From contig NZ_JAFMSX010000001.1 in the NCBI RefSeq assembly GCF_017916425.1, positions 434,001 through 498,000 on the forward strand: a DNA stretch of 64,000 nucleotides, read 5' to 3'. Origin of the DNA: Nocardioides sp. SYSU D00065 (GTDB taxonomy: Bacteria; Actinomycetota; Actinomycetes; Propionibacteriales; Nocardioidaceae). Numbering within the stretch: the first letter of the stretch is position 1; every line of letters begins with the position of its first letter. Both the position numbers and the translations under genes were made by a program. The notes under the pieces are model-generated. The model made no database searches. It saw only the letters and a program-made list of their open reading frames with translations, and was not told where the DNA came from. Shown piece by piece: positions 18,178-27,449 of this stretch.

Positions 18178-19314
18178 CTACTCCTTGGCGGCGAGCTGCC
18201 CGCAGGCGCCGTCGATCTCGCGCCCGCGGGTGTCGCGCACGGTCGTCGGGATGCCCTTGGCCTCGAGCCGGCGGACGAACTCCCGCTCGTCGGCGGGGTC
18301 CGAGGCCGTCCACTTCGACCCCTCGATCGGGTTGAGCGGGATCAGGTTGACGTGCACCCAGCCCCAGTCGCCGTACGCGTTGAGCACGTCGCCGAGCAGG
18401 TCCGCGCGCTCGGCCTGGTCGTTGATGCCGCGCATCATGGCGTACTCGATGGAGACGCGACGCTTGGTCCGGGCCGCGTAGTTCCAGGCGGCCTCGACGG
18501 TCTCGGCGACCGAGAACCGGGTGTTGATCGGGACCAGCTCGTTGCGCAGCTCGTCGTCGGGTGCGTGCAGGCTCAGCGCGAGCGTGACCGGGATGCCCTC
18601 GTCGGCGAGCTGGTTGATCCGCGGCACGAGGCCGACGGTCGACACGGTGACCCCGCGGGCGCTCATGCCCAGGCCCGCCGGCGACGGGTCGGTGAGGCGG
18701 CGCACGGCGCCCACGACGGCCTTGTAGTTGGCCAGCGGCTCGCCCATCCCCATGAACACGACGTTGGAGACGCGGCCCGGACCGCCCGGGACCTCGCCGC
18801 GCGCGAGCGACCGGGCCGCGGCCACCACCTGCTCGACGATCTCCGCGGTGGACATGTTGCGCTGCAGGCCGCCCTGACCGGTCGCGCAGAACGGGCACGC
18901 CATGCCGCACCCGGCCTGGCTGGAGACGCACACGGTGGCGCGGTCGGGGTAGCGCATCAGGACCGACTCGACCAGCGCCCCGTCGAAGAGCTTCCACAGC
19001 GTCTTGCGGGTGGTGCCCTGGTCGGCCTCCATGGTGCGCAGCGGTGTCATCAGGTCGGGCAGCAGCGCGCCGACAAGGTCGTCGCGCTGGCCCGCGGGGA
19101 GGTCGGTCATCTCGGCGGGATCGTCGACGAGGCGAGAGAAGTAGTGCGTCGAGAGCTGCTTGGCGCGGAAGCCCGGCAGGCCCATGTCCTCGAGGAGCGC
19201 CTTGCGCCCGGGCTCGTCGAGGTCGGCGAGGTGCCGCGGCGGCTTCTTGCGCCCGCGTGGCTCGCTCAGGACGAGGGGCAGGGTGGTGATCGACTGCTGG
19301 GTGGGCTCGGACAT
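18178..19314 (-). CDS. rlmN: 23S rRNA/tRNA adenine-C2 methyltransferase
   Basis: RlmN is a 378-residue radical SAM enzyme that methylates C2 of A2503 in 23S rRNA and A37 in some tRNAs. The 4Fe-4S radical SAM motif is [11 protein letters not shown]. The catalytic cysteines are one in the C-terminal segment EIDGACGQL and one in the radical SAM domain. [20 protein letters not shown] and [13 protein letters not shown] are characteristic. The position beside cdsA matches M. tuberculosis. ATG 19314 is preceded at seven bases by GACAAT, a -10-like box. Confidence 0.97.
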   Translation of the reverse strand: MSEPTQQSITTLPLVLSEPRGRKKPPRHLADLDEPGRKALLEDMGLPGFRAKQLSTHYFSRLVDDPAEMTDLPAGQRDDLVGALLPDLMTPLRTMEADQGTTRKTLWKLFDGALVESVLMRYPDRATVCVSSQAGCGMACPFCATGQGGLQRNMSTAEIVEQVVAAARSLARGEVPGGPGRVSNVVFMGMGEPLANYKAVVGAVRRLTDPSPAGLGMSARGVTVSTVGLVPRINQLADEGIPVTLALSLHAPDDELRNELVPINTRFSVAETVEAAWNYAARTKRRVSIEYAMMRGINDQAERADLLGDVLNAYGDWGWVHVNLIPLNPIEGSKWTASDPADEREFVRRLEAKGIPTTVRDTRGREIDGACGQLAAKE

Positions 19315-19321
19315 CGCACCG

Positions 19322-19327
19322 ATTGTC
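19322..19327 (-). promoter_or_regulatory. -10-like box before rlmN
   Basis: GACAAT on the minus strand, seven bases before the rlmN ATG, with no Shine-Dalgarno; the same hexamer and spacing precede the ECF sigma gene. Confidence 0.35.
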
Positions 19328-19372
19328 CCACCCCGGTGGGCGCCGGGACGATTTCGCGCCTCGGCAGCGAGG

Positions 19373-19720
19373 TCAGGCCCCGACCATGAAGTAGAGGACC
19401 AGCGACGCCACGCCGAGGACGACGAGGGCGGTGACGATCATCCCGACGAACATGAACTGCGCGAAGCGGCGGGTCTTGCGCTTGACGAGCAGCGCGATCG
19501 GGAGGACGAGCGCGAGGAGGACGAACGGGAACAGCTGCTCGGCGGTGTCGTAGGTGAACAGCAGCCGCAGGATGCCGGCGAACGCCCCGGGCACCGCCGT
19601 GACGAACAGCATGCCGGCGAAGAACCCGGTGATCCCCGCGAACGTCGGGTGACTGTGGTGCCACCACTCGAAGTGCCGATCCTGCGCGGCGCCGGCCTCC
19701 TGCGTCCCTTCGGTCTCCAC
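19373..19720 (-). CDS. Small membrane protein with three helices
   Basis: A 115-residue protein with a charged, His/Trp-rich N-terminus ([13 protein letters not shown]) and three hydrophobic segments (about 27-50, 63-82 and 90-114) separated by a basic loop VKRKTRR. No enzymatic motif is visible. Similar short genes occur near rlmN/cdsA in related actinobacteria as far as I recall. The GTG start at 19720 follows a TAGGGT -10 box by six bases. Function unknown. Confidence 0.75.
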   Translation of the reverse strand: METEGTQEAGAAQDRHFEWWHHSHPTFAGITGFFAGMLFVTAVPGAFAGILRLLFTYDTAEQLFPFVLLALVLPIALLVKRKTRRFAQFMFVGMIVTALVVLGVASLVLYFMVGA

Positions 19721-19726
19721 GCGACC

Positions 19727-19732
19727 ACCCTA
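19727..19732 (-). promoter_or_regulatory. -10 box of leaderless small membrane protein gene
   Basis: TAGGGT on the minus strand, six bases before GTG 19720, consistent with a leaderless transcript. Confidence 0.5.
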
Positions 19733-19797
19733 GGCTCTGGTACCGGCCGGGCGTCGCCCGGCACGCTGAGGCAGGCACAGAGTCGCGGACGTCCGGG

Positions 19798-20304
19798 TCA
19801 CGGCTCCACGACGAGCACGTCGGGCATGCCCAGCGACTCCCACCGGCCGACGTCCGGCGCCGCCCCGGTCAGCTCGGCCACGACGAGCGTCCACGCGGTG
19901 CCGTGGCCGACGAGGACCACGTCGTCGCCGCCGTGCACGTCGAGCACCCCACGCACGGCGGAGACCACCCGCTCGCGGCACCGGCGCAGCGGCTCCCAGC
20001 CCTGCACCGCCGGTGCGTCCGGATTCTCGAAGGCGCGCCGGACGGCGCCGGCGAAGTCCTCGACGCATTCCGCGGTGCGCTCGTGCTCGCGCAGGTCGTC
20101 GAGGACGCCGACCTCGGCGTCGGTGAGCAGCTGTGCGGTCTGCACCGCCTTGGGCTCCGGGGAGGAGAACCAGGCTGCCTGCGCCGGCAGCCGCTCGCGG
20201 AGCATCCACACCGCGTCGAAGGCCGCCGGGTCGAGCTCCCAGCCGGCGGCCGGTGTGCCCCGCTCCACGAGGGGTCGGCCGTGCCTGACGAGGTAGAGGG
20301 TCAT
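19798..20304 (-). CDS. Histidine phosphatase family protein
   Basis: A 168-residue phosphoglycerate-mutase-like phosphatase. The phosphate-accepting histidine is in the RHG motif of MTLYLVRHGRPLVERG, and the second catalytic histidine is in VVLVGHGTAW. The central SSPEPKAVQTAQ segment carries the usual phosphate-binding Ser and the helix that follows. The substrate is not predictable; members act on sugar phosphates, nucleotides or alpha-ribazole phosphate. Its ATG overlaps the stop of the RmlD-like gene by four bases. Confidence 0.88.
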   Translation of the reverse strand: MTLYLVRHGRPLVERGTPAAGWELDPAAFDAVWMLRERLPAQAAWFSSPEPKAVQTAQLLTDAEVGVLDDLREHERTAECVEDFAGAVRRAFENPDAPAVQGWEPLRRCRERVVSAVRGVLDVHGGDDVVLVGHGTAWTLVVAELTGAAPDVGRWESLGMPDVLVVEP

Positions 20305-21086
20305 GACGCCAGGAACTCCGTGGCGCCGCGGAGCCTCGTCACGAGCGTGCGTTCGGCGAGGGACGAGTCCAGTCGGAGCTCGAGGGGTCCGGGCACCGGC
20401 AGCTCGGCACGCAGGGACGGGCGCAGCCGCGCCTCGTCGAGCCCCTCGCGCCGGGCGACCAGGCGCCCCAGCTCCCAGCGGCTCAGTGCATCGGCGCCGC
20501 CGAGGTGCACGATGCCGCGATGGTGGCCGCCGGCCAGCTCGACGAGTGCGGCGGCCAGGTCCGCGACGTGGACGGGGCAGCGGACCTCGTCGGAGAACAG
20601 CCCTCCCTCGGCGCCCCCGGCGAGTCGGCGTACGAGCGCCTCGTGCGGCGAGGCGCCGTCCCCGCAGATGACCGAGGTGCGCGCCACCACCACGTCCTCG
20701 AGCACGGACAGCGCCACCGTCTCCGCGGCAGCCTTCGCCGCGCCGTAGGGCGAGACCGGGTCGGGCGCCGCGGACTCGTCGTACGGCCTCGCGCGGCCGC
20801 CGAAGACGACGTCGGACGACACGAGCACGAGCCGCGCTCCGGCGCGGGCCGCCGCCAGGGCGACGTGAGCCGTGCCGGTGGCCGTGACGGCCCAGTCGGA
20901 CTGGACGTAGGCGGTGTGGACGACCACCTCCGGCGCGTGCCGCTGGACCATGGCGTCCACGGCGGCCCGGTCGCGCAGGTCGGCGTCGGCCGACCCCACG
21001 GCGACCACGTCGTGCTCGGGAGTGGCGGCCGCGACGACGTACCGCCCGAGGTAGCCCGTGCGGCCGCCGGTGACGAGCAGCCGCAT
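20301..21086 (-). CDS. RmlD-like NAD(P)-dependent sugar-nucleotide reductase
   Basis: A 261-residue extended short-chain dehydrogenase. The dinucleotide-binding GGRTGYLGRY is at the N-terminus and the catalytic YxxxK is in SPYGAAKAAAE; DLRDRAAVDAMVQRHAPEVVVHTAY is typical of the dTDP-4-dehydrorhamnose reductase family (RmlD). No other rml gene is adjacent, so a role in rhamnose synthesis is only suggested. It begins at ATG 21086, sharing one base with the cdsA stop (TGATG); the open frame upstream of that codon is the shadow of cdsA. It lies in a compact cdsA-reductase-phosphatase run. Confidence 0.85.
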   Translation of the reverse strand: MRLLVTGGRTGYLGRYVVAAATPEHDVVAVGSADADLRDRAAVDAMVQRHAPEVVVHTAYVQSDWAVTATGTAHVALAAARAGARLVLVSSDVVFGGRARPYDESAAPDPVSPYGAAKAAAETVALSVLEDVVVARTSVICGDGASPHEALVRRLAGGAEGGLFSDEVRCPVHVADLAAALVELAGGHHRGIVHLGGADALSRWELGRLVARREGLDEARLRPSLRAELPVPGPLELRLDSSLAERTLVTRLRGATEFLAS

Positions 21087-21973
21087 CAGAACACGAGGTA
21101 GAACAGGACCAGCCAGATCGGCGCGACCGTGGCCAGCAGCGAGTCGAGCCGGTCCATCAGGCCACCGTGACCCGGGATGACCCGGCTCATGTCCTTGATG
21201 CCGAGGTCGCGCTTCATGACCGACTCGCACAGGTCGCCGAGGGTGGCCATGACAGCGGTGATGACGCCGAGGAGGACCCCGACCCACCACTCGCCGTCCA
21301 GGAACGACGTCACCAGCCACACGCCGACCGCGACGCAGGCGAGCGCCGAGCCGGCGAAGCCCTCCCAGGACTTCTTCGGCGAGATCACCGGCGCCATCGG
21401 GTGCTTGCCGAACAGCACGCCCGCGACGTAGCCGCCGGTGTCGGAGGCGACGGTCATCGCGATGAAGGTGATGACGCCCCGCACCCCGTCGTCGTGCAGG
21501 TCGAGCCCGAACGACGGGGTGGTCCCGCCCTCGGCGAGCAGCAGCGCGACGAAGGAGGCGAGGAACGGGACGTAGACCAGGGTGAAGACCGAGGCGGTGG
21601 CGTTCTTGACGTAGCCGTCGACGCCGCGGCGCAGCAGCCACAGCATCACGACGAGGGCGGTGACGGCCGTCGCCGTGACGAGCGCCGGTGCACCCCAGAA
21701 GTAGGCGACGACGACCATCACGACGCCGCCGAGCATCAGCGGCTGCTCGGGCAGGTCGATGTCCTTGGCCGCGAGGCCACGGTGCAGCTCCCACACGGCC
21801 ACCACGACGGCGACCGCGACGATGCCCATGAACGCCGTCTTCCAGAAGAACAGCGACAGCAAGATGGCGCCGACGAGCACGACGGCGGAGCCCACGGCAG
21901 CGGGCAGGTCGCGCCCGGCGCGGCCGTGGTCCCGGGGCGCTGCCGCGGCCGCCGGACTCTCAGGACTCGTCAT
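21086..21973 (-). CDS. cdsA: Phosphatidate cytidylyltransferase
   Basis: CdsA makes CDP-diacylglycerol from phosphatidic acid and CTP in the membrane. The 295 residues hold about eight hydrophobic helices, and the signature near the C-terminus is visible as SVMKRDLGIKDMSRVIPGHGGLMDRLDS. SPKKSWEGFAGS is also typical. The Ala/Pro-rich first 25 residues are cytoplasmic. It is 8 bases downstream of frr and in the same order as in M. tuberculosis. Confidence 0.96.
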   Translation of the reverse strand: MTSPESPAAAAAPRDHGRAGRDLPAAVGSAVVLVGAILLSLFFWKTAFMGIVAVAVVVAVWELHRGLAAKDIDLPEQPLMLGGVVMVVVAYFWGAPALVTATAVTALVVMLWLLRRGVDGYVKNATASVFTLVYVPFLASFVALLLAEGGTTPSFGLDLHDDGVRGVITFIAMTVASDTGGYVAGVLFGKHPMAPVISPKKSWEGFAGSALACVAVGVWLVTSFLDGEWWVGVLLGVITAVMATLGDLCESVMKRDLGIKDMSRVIPGHGGLMDRLDSLLATVAPIWLVLFYLVF

Positions 21974-21981
21974 GGGTGGGC

Positions 21982-22539
21982 TCAGACCTCGAGCAGCTCG
22001 GCTTCCTTGTGCTTGAGCATCTCGTCGATCTTGTCGGTGTGCGTCTTGGTCACGGCGTCGAGGCGCTTCTCGGCTCCGGTGACGTCGTCCTTGCCGACCT
22101 CGCCGTCCTTCTCCAGCTTCTCGAGGGCCTGCTTGGCCGTGCGGCGCACGTTGCGCACCGACACGCGGCCGTCCTCGGCCTTGGCGCGGGCGAGCTTGAT
22201 GAACTCCTTGCGGCGCTCCTCGGTCAGCTCGGGGAAGACGCAGCGCAGCACCTTGCCGTCGTTGGCGGGGTTGACGCCCAGGTCGGAGTCGCGGATCGCC
22301 CGCTCGATGCTGCCCATCGCGCCGATGTCGAAGGGCTGGATGAGGATGGTGCGCGCGTCCTGGGAGGTGAAGCTCGCCAGCTGCTGCAGCGGGGTCTGGG
22401 TGCCGTAGTAGTCAGCCGTGATCTTGGCGAACATCGCCGGGTTGGCGCGACCGGCTCGGATCGCGGCGAACTCCTCGCGGGTCGCCTCGACGGACTTGCC
22501 CATCTTGGCGTCGGCATCGTTCATGACGTCGGTGATCAC
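21982..22539 (-). CDS. frr: Ribosome recycling factor
   Basis: RRF splits post-termination ribosomes together with EF-G. Its 185 residues match the family length, with VRAGRANP-type motif (IRAGRANPAMF), TPLQQLASF and the conserved C-terminal helix region RRKEFIKLARAKAEDGRVSVRNVRR. The start is a GTG at 22539 behind a GAGAGAGAG ribosome binding stretch. It lies between pyrH and cdsA as in other actinobacteria. Confidence 0.97.
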   Translation of the reverse strand: MITDVMNDADAKMGKSVEATREEFAAIRAGRANPAMFAKITADYYGTQTPLQQLASFTSQDARTILIQPFDIGAMGSIERAIRDSDLGVNPANDGKVLRCVFPELTEERRKEFIKLARAKAEDGRVSVRNVRRTAKQALEKLEKDGEVGKDDVTGAEKRLDAVTKTHTDKIDEMLKHKEAELLEV

Positions 22540-22585
22540 GGTTGCTCTCTCTCGTCGTACGTCGGGGTGCGGGTGGGCGGCCGGG

Positions 22586-23302
22586 TCAGTCCGAGCCGGT
22601 CACCAGCGTGCCAATCTTCTCACCCCGTACGGCGCGCACGATCGTGCCCGGCGTCGAGAGGTTGAAGAAGACCATGTCCATGCTGTTGTCGCGCGCCATG
22701 GCGATGCCGGTGGCGTCGGCGACCTTGAGGTCCCGCGCGAGGTACTCGTCGTAGGTGAGGCGGTCGAACTTCACGGCGGCCGGGTTGGTCTTGGGGTCGG
22801 AGTCGTAGACCCCGTCCACTCCCTGCTTGCCCATGAGGATGACCTCGCAGCGGGTCTCCAGGGCCCGCTGGGCGGCGACCGTGTCGGTGGAGAAGAACGG
22901 CATGCCGGCACCGGCGCCGAAGATCACGACCCGGCCCTTCTCCATGTGGCGGATGGCGCGACGCGGGATGTAGGGCTCGGCGACCTGACCCATGGTGATC
23001 GCGGTCTGCACGCGCGTCTCGACGCCGTGCTTCTCGATCATGTCCTGCAGCGCCAGGCAGTTCATGACCGTGCCGAGCATGCCCATGTAGTCGGCCCGCG
23101 CGCGCTCCATGCCTCGCTGCTGGAGCTCCGCGCCGCGGAAGAAGTTGCCGCCGCCGACCACGATCGCGATCTGCACCCCGGAGCGGGCGACCTCGGCGAC
23201 CTCGCCGGCCGTGGCGTTGATGACGTCGAGATCGAGCCCCACCTCACCACCGCCGAACACTTCGCCGGAGAGCTTGAGGAGGACTCGGTTGTACGCCGTC
23301 AC
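22586..23302 (-). CDS. pyrH: UMP kinase
   Basis: Phosphorylates UMP to UDP. The 238-residue amino-acid-kinase fold carries [11 protein letters not shown] at the N-terminus, GGGNFFRG for phosphate binding, and [23 protein letters not shown] 23302 has a GAAGGGA ribosome binding site; a TAGGTT -10 box lies at 23338-23343, so the mRNA has a short leader. frr follows after 46 bases and probably shares the transcript. Confidence 0.97.
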   Translation of the reverse strand: MTAYNRVLLKLSGEVFGGGEVGLDLDVINATAGEVAEVARSGVQIAIVVGGGNFFRGAELQQRGMERARADYMGMLGTVMNCLALQDMIEKHGVETRVQTAITMGQVAEPYIPRRAIRHMEKGRVVIFGAGAGMPFFSTDTVAAQRALETRCEVILMGKQGVDGVYDSDPKTNPAAVKFDRLTYDEYLARDLKVADATGIAMARDNSMDMVFFNLSTPGTIVRAVRGEKIGTLVTGSD

Positions 23303-23337
23303 TTCGATCCCTTCGCACGGCCTGGTGGGTCAGGCGA

Positions 23338-23343
23338 AACCTA
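23338..23343 (-). promoter_or_regulatory. Predicted -10 box of pyrH-frr promoter
   Basis: TAGGTT on the minus strand, 35 bases before the pyrH GTG, leaving room for the GAAGGGA ribosome binding site. It lies downstream of the tsf hairpin, so pyrH is separated from tsf transcription. An 8-bp stem hairpin at 23355-23376 (GGTCCGGG/CCCGGACC) sits just upstream of the box. Confidence 0.4.
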
Positions 23344-23442
23344 CCGGCCCGCCGGGTCCGGGGTCGAACCCGGACCGTCCACGACCGCCCTGCCCGTGGA
23401 CCGGGCGGTGGGGCCGGGGCCGACTGCCGGCTGCGGACGCGA

Positions 23443-23477
23443 CGAGGGGCCGTACGCCAGCGGCGTACGACCCCTCG
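23443..23477 (-). terminator. Terminator hairpin after tsf
   Basis: CGAGGGG-C-CGTACGCC, loop AGC, GGCGTACG-A-CCCCTCG: a 15-bp stem with one mismatch beginning 21 bases after the tsf stop. There is no U-tract, as is common in high-GC actinobacteria. Confidence 0.65.
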
Positions 23478-23498
23478 GTCAGCGGGTGGTGCGGGCGC

Positions 23499-24311
23499 TC
23501 AGGCGCCGACCTCGAAGCGGGCGAACCGCTTCACGGTCGTGCCGGCCTCGTCGAGGACGGCCTTGACGCTCTTCTTGGACTCGGTGACCGACTCCTGCTC
23601 GAGCAGGACGATCTCCTTGAAGAACCCGCCCAGGCGACCCTCGACGATCTTGGCGATCGCCTGCTCGGGCTTGCCCTCCTCGCGGGTCTTCTGCTCGGCG
23701 ATGGAGCGCTCGGACTCGACGACGTCGGCCGGCACCTCGTCGCGGGTGAGGTACTGCGCCTTCATGGCGGCGATCTGCATGGCCGCGGCGCGGGCGGCGG
23801 TCTCGTCGCCCTCGAACTCGACGAGCACGCCCACGGCGGGGGGCAGGTCGGCGGCACGCTTGTGCATGTAGGTGACGGTGTTGCCCTCGAAGTAGGCGAC
23901 CTCGCCCAGCTCGATCTTCTCACCGATGGTGATGGCCAGGTCCTCGACGACCTCCCCGACGGTCTTGCCGTCGAGCTCGGCGGCCTTCAGGGCCTCGGTG
24001 TCGGTGGCCTTGACGGCGTCGGCGACGTCGGCGATCTGCTGCGCCTTGGCGATGAAGTCCTCGTTCTTGGCGACGAAGTCGGTCTCGCTCTTGAGCTCGA
24101 CGAGGGCGTTGCCGGAGGTGGCGACGAGGCCGGCGGCGGTCTCGCGCTCGGCGCCGCGGGCGGCGGCCTTGGCGGCACCCTTGACGCGGAGCAGCTCGAC
24201 GGCCTTGTCGAAGTCGCCGTCGGTCTCGGTGAGCGCCTTCTTGCAGTCCATCATCCCGGCCTGGGTGAGCTCACGGAGCTTCTTGACGTCGGCGGCGGTG
24301 AAGTTGGCCAT
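23499..24311 (-). CDS. tsf: Translation elongation factor Ts
   Basis: EF-Ts is the guanine-nucleotide exchange factor for EF-Tu. The 270 residues begin [19 protein letters not shown] with the N-terminal EF-Tu-contacting segment [14 protein letters not shown], and the core domain has [17 protein letters not shown] 24311 has an AAGGA ribosome binding site; the frame extends to 24380 but homologues begin here. It is downstream of rpsB, separated by a hairpin. Confidence 0.97.
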   Translation of the reverse strand: MANFTAADVKKLRELTQAGMMDCKKALTETDGDFDKAVELLRVKGAAKAAARGAERETAAGLVATSGNALVELKSETDFVAKNEDFIAKAQQIADVADAVKATDTEALKAAELDGKTVGEVVEDLAITIGEKIELGEVAYFEGNTVTYMHKRAADLPPAVGVLVEFEGDETAARAAAMQIAAMKAQYLTRDEVPADVVESERSIAEQKTREEGKPEQAIAKIVEGRLGGFFKEIVLLEQESVTESKKSVKAVLDEAGTTVKRFARFEVGA

Positions 24312-24385
24312 GGTCCTTCTTCCTCTCGGGGCCCGGACGCGCCGGTCAGGCGGCGAGCCGGGGGGTGGGTGCGACGGCACGGACG

Positions 24386-24414
24386 CGCCGGCCGCAGGAG
24401 TGACCTGCGACCGG
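24386..24414 (-). terminator. Attenuator-like hairpin between rpsB and tsf
   Basis: GCCGG-C-CGCAGG, loop AGTGA, CCTGCG-A-CCGGC: an 11-bp stem with one mismatch, starting 10 bases after the rpsB stop. It probably gives partial termination so that tsf is made at a lower level than S2, an arrangement known from other bacteria. Confidence 0.55.
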
Positions 24415-24424
24415 CGTACCGCGA

Positions 24425-25393
24425 TCAGTCCTTCTTGTCGGCCTCGGCAGCGGCCTCGGGCGCGGCGTCGGCGGGAGCCTCGGTCGCGGCCTCGGCGGCC
24501 GGCTCGTCGGTCGCGGCCTCAGCGGCGGCGTCGGCCTGCGGGGCCTCCGACGACGCGCCGGTGGCCTCGGAGGCCGGGGTCTCGGCGGCGGCGTCGCCCG
24601 TGGCGGCCGTGGCGGCCTTCTCGGCGTCACCCTCGAGGAGCTCGCGCTCCCACTCGGCCAGCGGCTCGGCGGCGGCGGCGTCGGTCTCGCCGGACTTGGC
24701 GCCCGAGCGGGCGATGAGGCCCTCGGCGACGGCGTCGGCGACCACGCGGGTCAGCAGGCCGACCGCGCGGATGGCGTCGTCGTTGCCCGGGATCGGGAAG
24801 TCGACCACGTCGGGGTCGCAGTTGGAGTCCAGGATGCCGATGATCGGGATCCGCAGCTTGCGGGCCTCCTCGACGGCGAGGTGCTCCTTGTTGGTGTCGA
24901 CGATCCACACCGCGGACGGGACCTTCGACATCTCGCGGATGCCGCCGAGGGTCTTGTCGAGCTTGTCGCGCTCCCGCTTCATCTGCAGGAGCTCCTTCTT
25001 GGTGCGACCGGAGCCGGCGACGTTGTCGAAGTCGATCTCGTCGAGCTCCTTGAGGCGGTTGATCCGCTGGTGCACGGTCTGGAAGTTGGTGAGCATGCCG
25101 CCGAGCCAGCGCTGGTTGACGTAGGGCATGCCGACGCGGGTCGCCTGCTCGGCGATCGCCTCCTGGGCCTGCTTCTTGGTGCCGACGAACATCACGACGC
25201 CGCCGCGGGCGACGGTCTCCTTGACGAAGGCGAAGGAGCGGTCGATGTAGGACAGCGACTGCTGCAGGTCGATGATGTAGATGCCGTTGCGCTCAGTCAT
25301 GATGAAGCGCTTCATCTTGGGGTTCCACCGACGGGTCTGGTGACCGAAGTGGACGCCGCTCTCGAGCAGCTGGCGCATGGTGACGACTGCCAT
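24425..25393 (-). CDS. rpsB: 30S ribosomal protein S2 with acidic C-terminal tail
   Basis: Ribosomal protein S2, needed to bring S1 and stable mRNA binding to the 30S subunit. The conserved body ([36 protein letters not shown]) occupies about 240 residues; the total of 322 includes an 80-residue tail made almost only of Ala, Glu, Asp, Thr and Pro. Similar but variable tails occur in other actinobacterial S2 proteins. ATG 25393 has AGGAGAA as ribosome binding site. It is first gene of the rpsB-tsf unit. Confidence 0.97.
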   Translation of the reverse strand: MAVVTMRQLLESGVHFGHQTRRWNPKMKRFIMTERNGIYIIDLQQSLSYIDRSFAFVKETVARGGVVMFVGTKKQAQEAIAEQATRVGMPYVNQRWLGGMLTNFQTVHQRINRLKELDEIDFDNVAGSGRTKKELLQMKRERDKLDKTLGGIREMSKVPSAVWIVDTNKEHLAVEEARKLRIPIIGILDSNCDPDVVDFPIPGNDDAIRAVGLLTRVVADAVAEGLIARSGAKSGETDAAAAEPLAEWERELLEGDAEKAATAATGDAAAETPASEATGASSEAPQADAAAEAATDEPAAEAATEAPADAAPEAAAEADKKD

Positions 25394-25824
25394 GGGTTCT
25401 CCTGTTGTCGCGGAGGCGCTCACCGATGCGCCCGACCTTGAGGCAGGCCGGACCGGGAGCGGGGCTCCTGCTGGTTTTCAGTTGCTGCGCCCGACGGGTG
25501 CCGGGTGCCCTGACGCTCACGCGCCGATCCGATCCGCACCGGTGGGGCTGGTGGGAACTGAGGACCGACGCCCGCGGGCGATCCGGAACCGAGAAGCATT
25601 CCGACGCGGTCTGCGAGCGTGCGAAGTCAGTCCAGGTGGACTGCTCCGCACATCGTAGGCCACGCACTCGGCGAGCACCGAATCGCAGGAGACGAGGGCC
25701 GGAGCACCTGGAAGCGGCTCGATTGCGGGCCAGCGACCGTCCCCGACCCACGCGGTCCGGTGGTCGTCCACAACCGCGGCCGCAGTGCGGCGACCGCACG
25801 GCGCGACACGGTCACGATCGCGGG
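25394..25824 (-). promoter_or_regulatory. rpsB promoter and leader region (431 bases, no gene)
   Basis: This gap separates rpsB from the divergent M23 gene. On the minus strand a TACGAT -10-like box at 25652-25657 would start transcription near 25645, giving a leader of about 250 bases. The leader would begin with a perfect 7-bp inverted repeat, CAGTCCA-GG-TGGACTG at 25628-25643, and contains a small GGAGC/GCTCC hairpin near 25455-25470. I see no convincing gene here; the open frames are short and lack ribosome binding sites. Confidence 0.4.
25813..25818 (+). promoter_or_regulatory. -10-like box before M23 peptidase gene
   Basis: CACGAT, six bases before ATG 25825, with no ribosome binding site. 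The sequence CACGAT-CGCGGG-ATG is nearly the same as CACGAT-GGCGGG-ATG before the glcD-like gene, supporting a leaderless start. Confidence 0.35.
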
Positions 25825-26391
25825 ATGCGACTCCCGCCCGTGCTCCCGCTGCTCCTGTCCGCCCTGCTCTGCCTCAGCGCCGCCCCCGCGCTCGCCGGCC
25901 CCGACGATCCGGAGGGGGTGTGGCCCCTCGACCCGGAGCCCGCGGTCGTCCGCGGGTTCGAGCCGCCAGCGAACCCGTACGCCTCGGGCCACCGCGGCGT
26001 CGACCTCGCCGGCGCGCCCGGCCAGGCCGTGCGCGCCGCGCTCCCCGGGACCGTCGGCTTCGCCGGCTCCATCGGCGGCAAGCCCGTCGTGACGGTGCTG
26101 CACGGCGGCCGGCGCACGACGTACGAGCCGGTGGTCGCCTCGGTCGAGCGGGGGCGGGTGGTGGCTGCGGGCGACGTGCTGGGGCGCCTCGTGGTCACCG
26201 ACGGCCACTGCTTCCCCGCCGCCTGCCTGCACTGGGGGCTGCTGCGCGGCGAGGAGTACCTCGATCCGCTCTCGCTCGTCGGCTCCGGTCCCGTCCGGCT
26301 CCTGCCGCTGTGGCGCGACGAGCCGGTCCTCGCCCGGCTGCCGTGGACTCCCCCGCTCGAGCACTGGCGGCGACCCGTCGACCTGGTCTGA
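25825..26391 (+). CDS. Secreted M23-family (LytM) peptidase
   Basis: A 188-residue exported cell-wall hydrolase-like protein. The signal peptide is PVLPLLLSALLCLSAAPALAG (cleavage after ALA). The LytM zinc site is recognisable: SGHRGVDLAGAPGQAVRAA with the first His and the Asp ligand, and HCFPAACLHWGLLRGEEY with the HxxxxxxxHW form usual in actinobacterial members. It is at the same place, next to rpsB, as Rv2891 in M. tuberculosis. The start at ATG 25825 was chosen because it opens the signal peptide; the open frame runs back to 25405 without coding character. Probably an endopeptidase on peptidoglycan cross-bridges. Confidence 0.9.
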   Translation: MRLPPVLPLLLSALLCLSAAPALAGPDDPEGVWPLDPEPAVVRGFEPPANPYASGHRGVDLAGAPGQAVRAALPGTVGFAGSIGGKPVVTVLHGGRRTTYEPVVASVERGRVVAAGDVLGRLVVTDGHCFPAACLHWGLLRGEEYLDPLSLVGSGPVRLLPLWRDEPVLARLPWTPPLEHWRRPVDLV

Positions 26392-26461
26392 GCGGGCTCC
26401 GTCCGCACGAGCTCGCCGCGTCTGACGTCCCCGCCGGTCGCGCTCCTGGTCGCTGTGGAGC

Positions 26462-27421
26462 TCACGCTCGCGGGTGTGCCTGCTGGTAGGCCCGACGCAG
26501 CCGGTCGGTCGTCACGTGGGTGTAGAGCTGCGTCGTGGCGAGCGAGGCATGGCCGAGCAGCTCCTGCACCGATCGCAGGTCCGCGCCGCCCTCGAGCAGG
26601 TGGGTGGCCGCCGTGTGCCGCAGGCCGTGGGGTCCGATGTCCGGTGCGCCCGGCACGTCGGCGATCCGGCGGTGCACCAAGGTGCGGACGGCGCGCTGGT
26701 CGATGCGGCGCCCGCGCGCCCCGAGGAACAGGGCGGCGCCGGCCCCCTCGACCCGCAGCGCCGGCCGGCCGGCAGCGAGCCAGCGGTCCAGGGCGCGACC
26801 GGCCGGAGTGCCGTAGGGGACCGAACGCTCCTTGCGGCCCTTGCCGAACACCCGCACGAGCCGGCGTCCGGGGTCGACGTCGTCGAGGTCGAGTCCGACC
26901 AGCTCGCCCACTCGGATGCCGGTGGCGTAGAGCAGCTCCAGCATCGCCACGTCGCGGATGCCGACAGGCGTCCCGTCGTCCGCGAGCTCGGCGGCTGAGC
27001 GGATCAGCGCCTCGGCCTCGTCGGCGCGCAGCACGGGAGGCAGCGTCGTGTGCTTCTTGGGCGACCCGAGCGCCGCGCCCGGGTCTGCGGACACGCGGCC
27101 GGTGCGGTGGAGCCAGGCCGTGAACACCCGCGCGGCGGTCGCCCGGCGGGCGATGGTCGTCCGGCTGCGACCTGTGGTCTGCAGCTTGGCCAGCCAGCTG
27201 CGCAGCGTGCGGAGGTCGAGCTCGGCGACGTCGTCGAGGCCGAGCCGGACACAGTGGTCGAGCAGGCTGGAGACGTCGCCGAGATAGGCACGCACCGTGT
27301 GCGGCGTCAGGTCGCGCTCGGAGACGAGGTGGCGCTCGTAGTCGCCGAGCAGGCGGACCATCGGCTCCGGCAGTCCCGGCTCCTGCGGCCTCGGCTCCTG
27401 CGGCGGTGTCTCGTCACTCAC
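26462..27421 (-). CDS. xerC: Tyrosine recombinase XerC
   Basis: XerC resolves chromosome dimers with XerD at dif. The 319 residues have the SAM-like N-terminal domain ([18 protein letters not shown]) and the catalytic domain with Arg in [11 protein letters not shown], Lys in [10 protein letters not shown], His-x-x-Arg in [17 protein letters not shown], and the nucleophilic Tyr in [14 protein letters not shown]. It matches M. tuberculosis Rv2894c in position and sequence. GTG 27421 is chosen since TACGAT lies six bases upstream; an ATG at 27460 in frame would overlap dprA by 11 bases. It is convergent with the M23 gene. Confidence 0.95.
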   Translation of the reverse strand: MSDETPPQEPRPQEPGLPEPMVRLLGDYERHLVSERDLTPHTVRAYLGDVSSLLDHCVRLGLDDVAELDLRTLRSWLAKLQTTGRSRTTIARRATAARVFTAWLHRTGRVSADPGAALGSPKKHTTLPPVLRADEAEALIRSAAELADDGTPVGIRDVAMLELLYATGIRVGELVGLDLDDVDPGRRLVRVFGKGRKERSVPYGTPAGRALDRWLAAGRPALRVEGAGAALFLGARGRRIDQRAVRTLVHRRIADVPGAPDIGPHGLRHTAATHLLEGGADLRSVQELLGHASLATTQLYTHVTTDRLRRAYQQAHPRA

Positions 27422-27427
27422 CCCGCG

Positions 27428-27433
27428 ATCGTA
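27428..27433 (-). promoter_or_regulatory. -10 box of leaderless xerC promoter
   Basis: TACGAT on the minus strand, six bases before GTG 27421, in the 28-base gap after dprA. It decides the GTG start over the upstream ATG. Confidence 0.45.
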
Positions 27434-27449
27434 GGCGCGGGGAGCGGCC

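Noticed and set aside
23355-23376. Hairpin GGTCCGGG/CCCGGACC resembling a tRNA T-arm
   Set aside because: No acceptor, D or anticodon arms can be built around it; it is better read as a spacer hairpin between tsf and pyrH.
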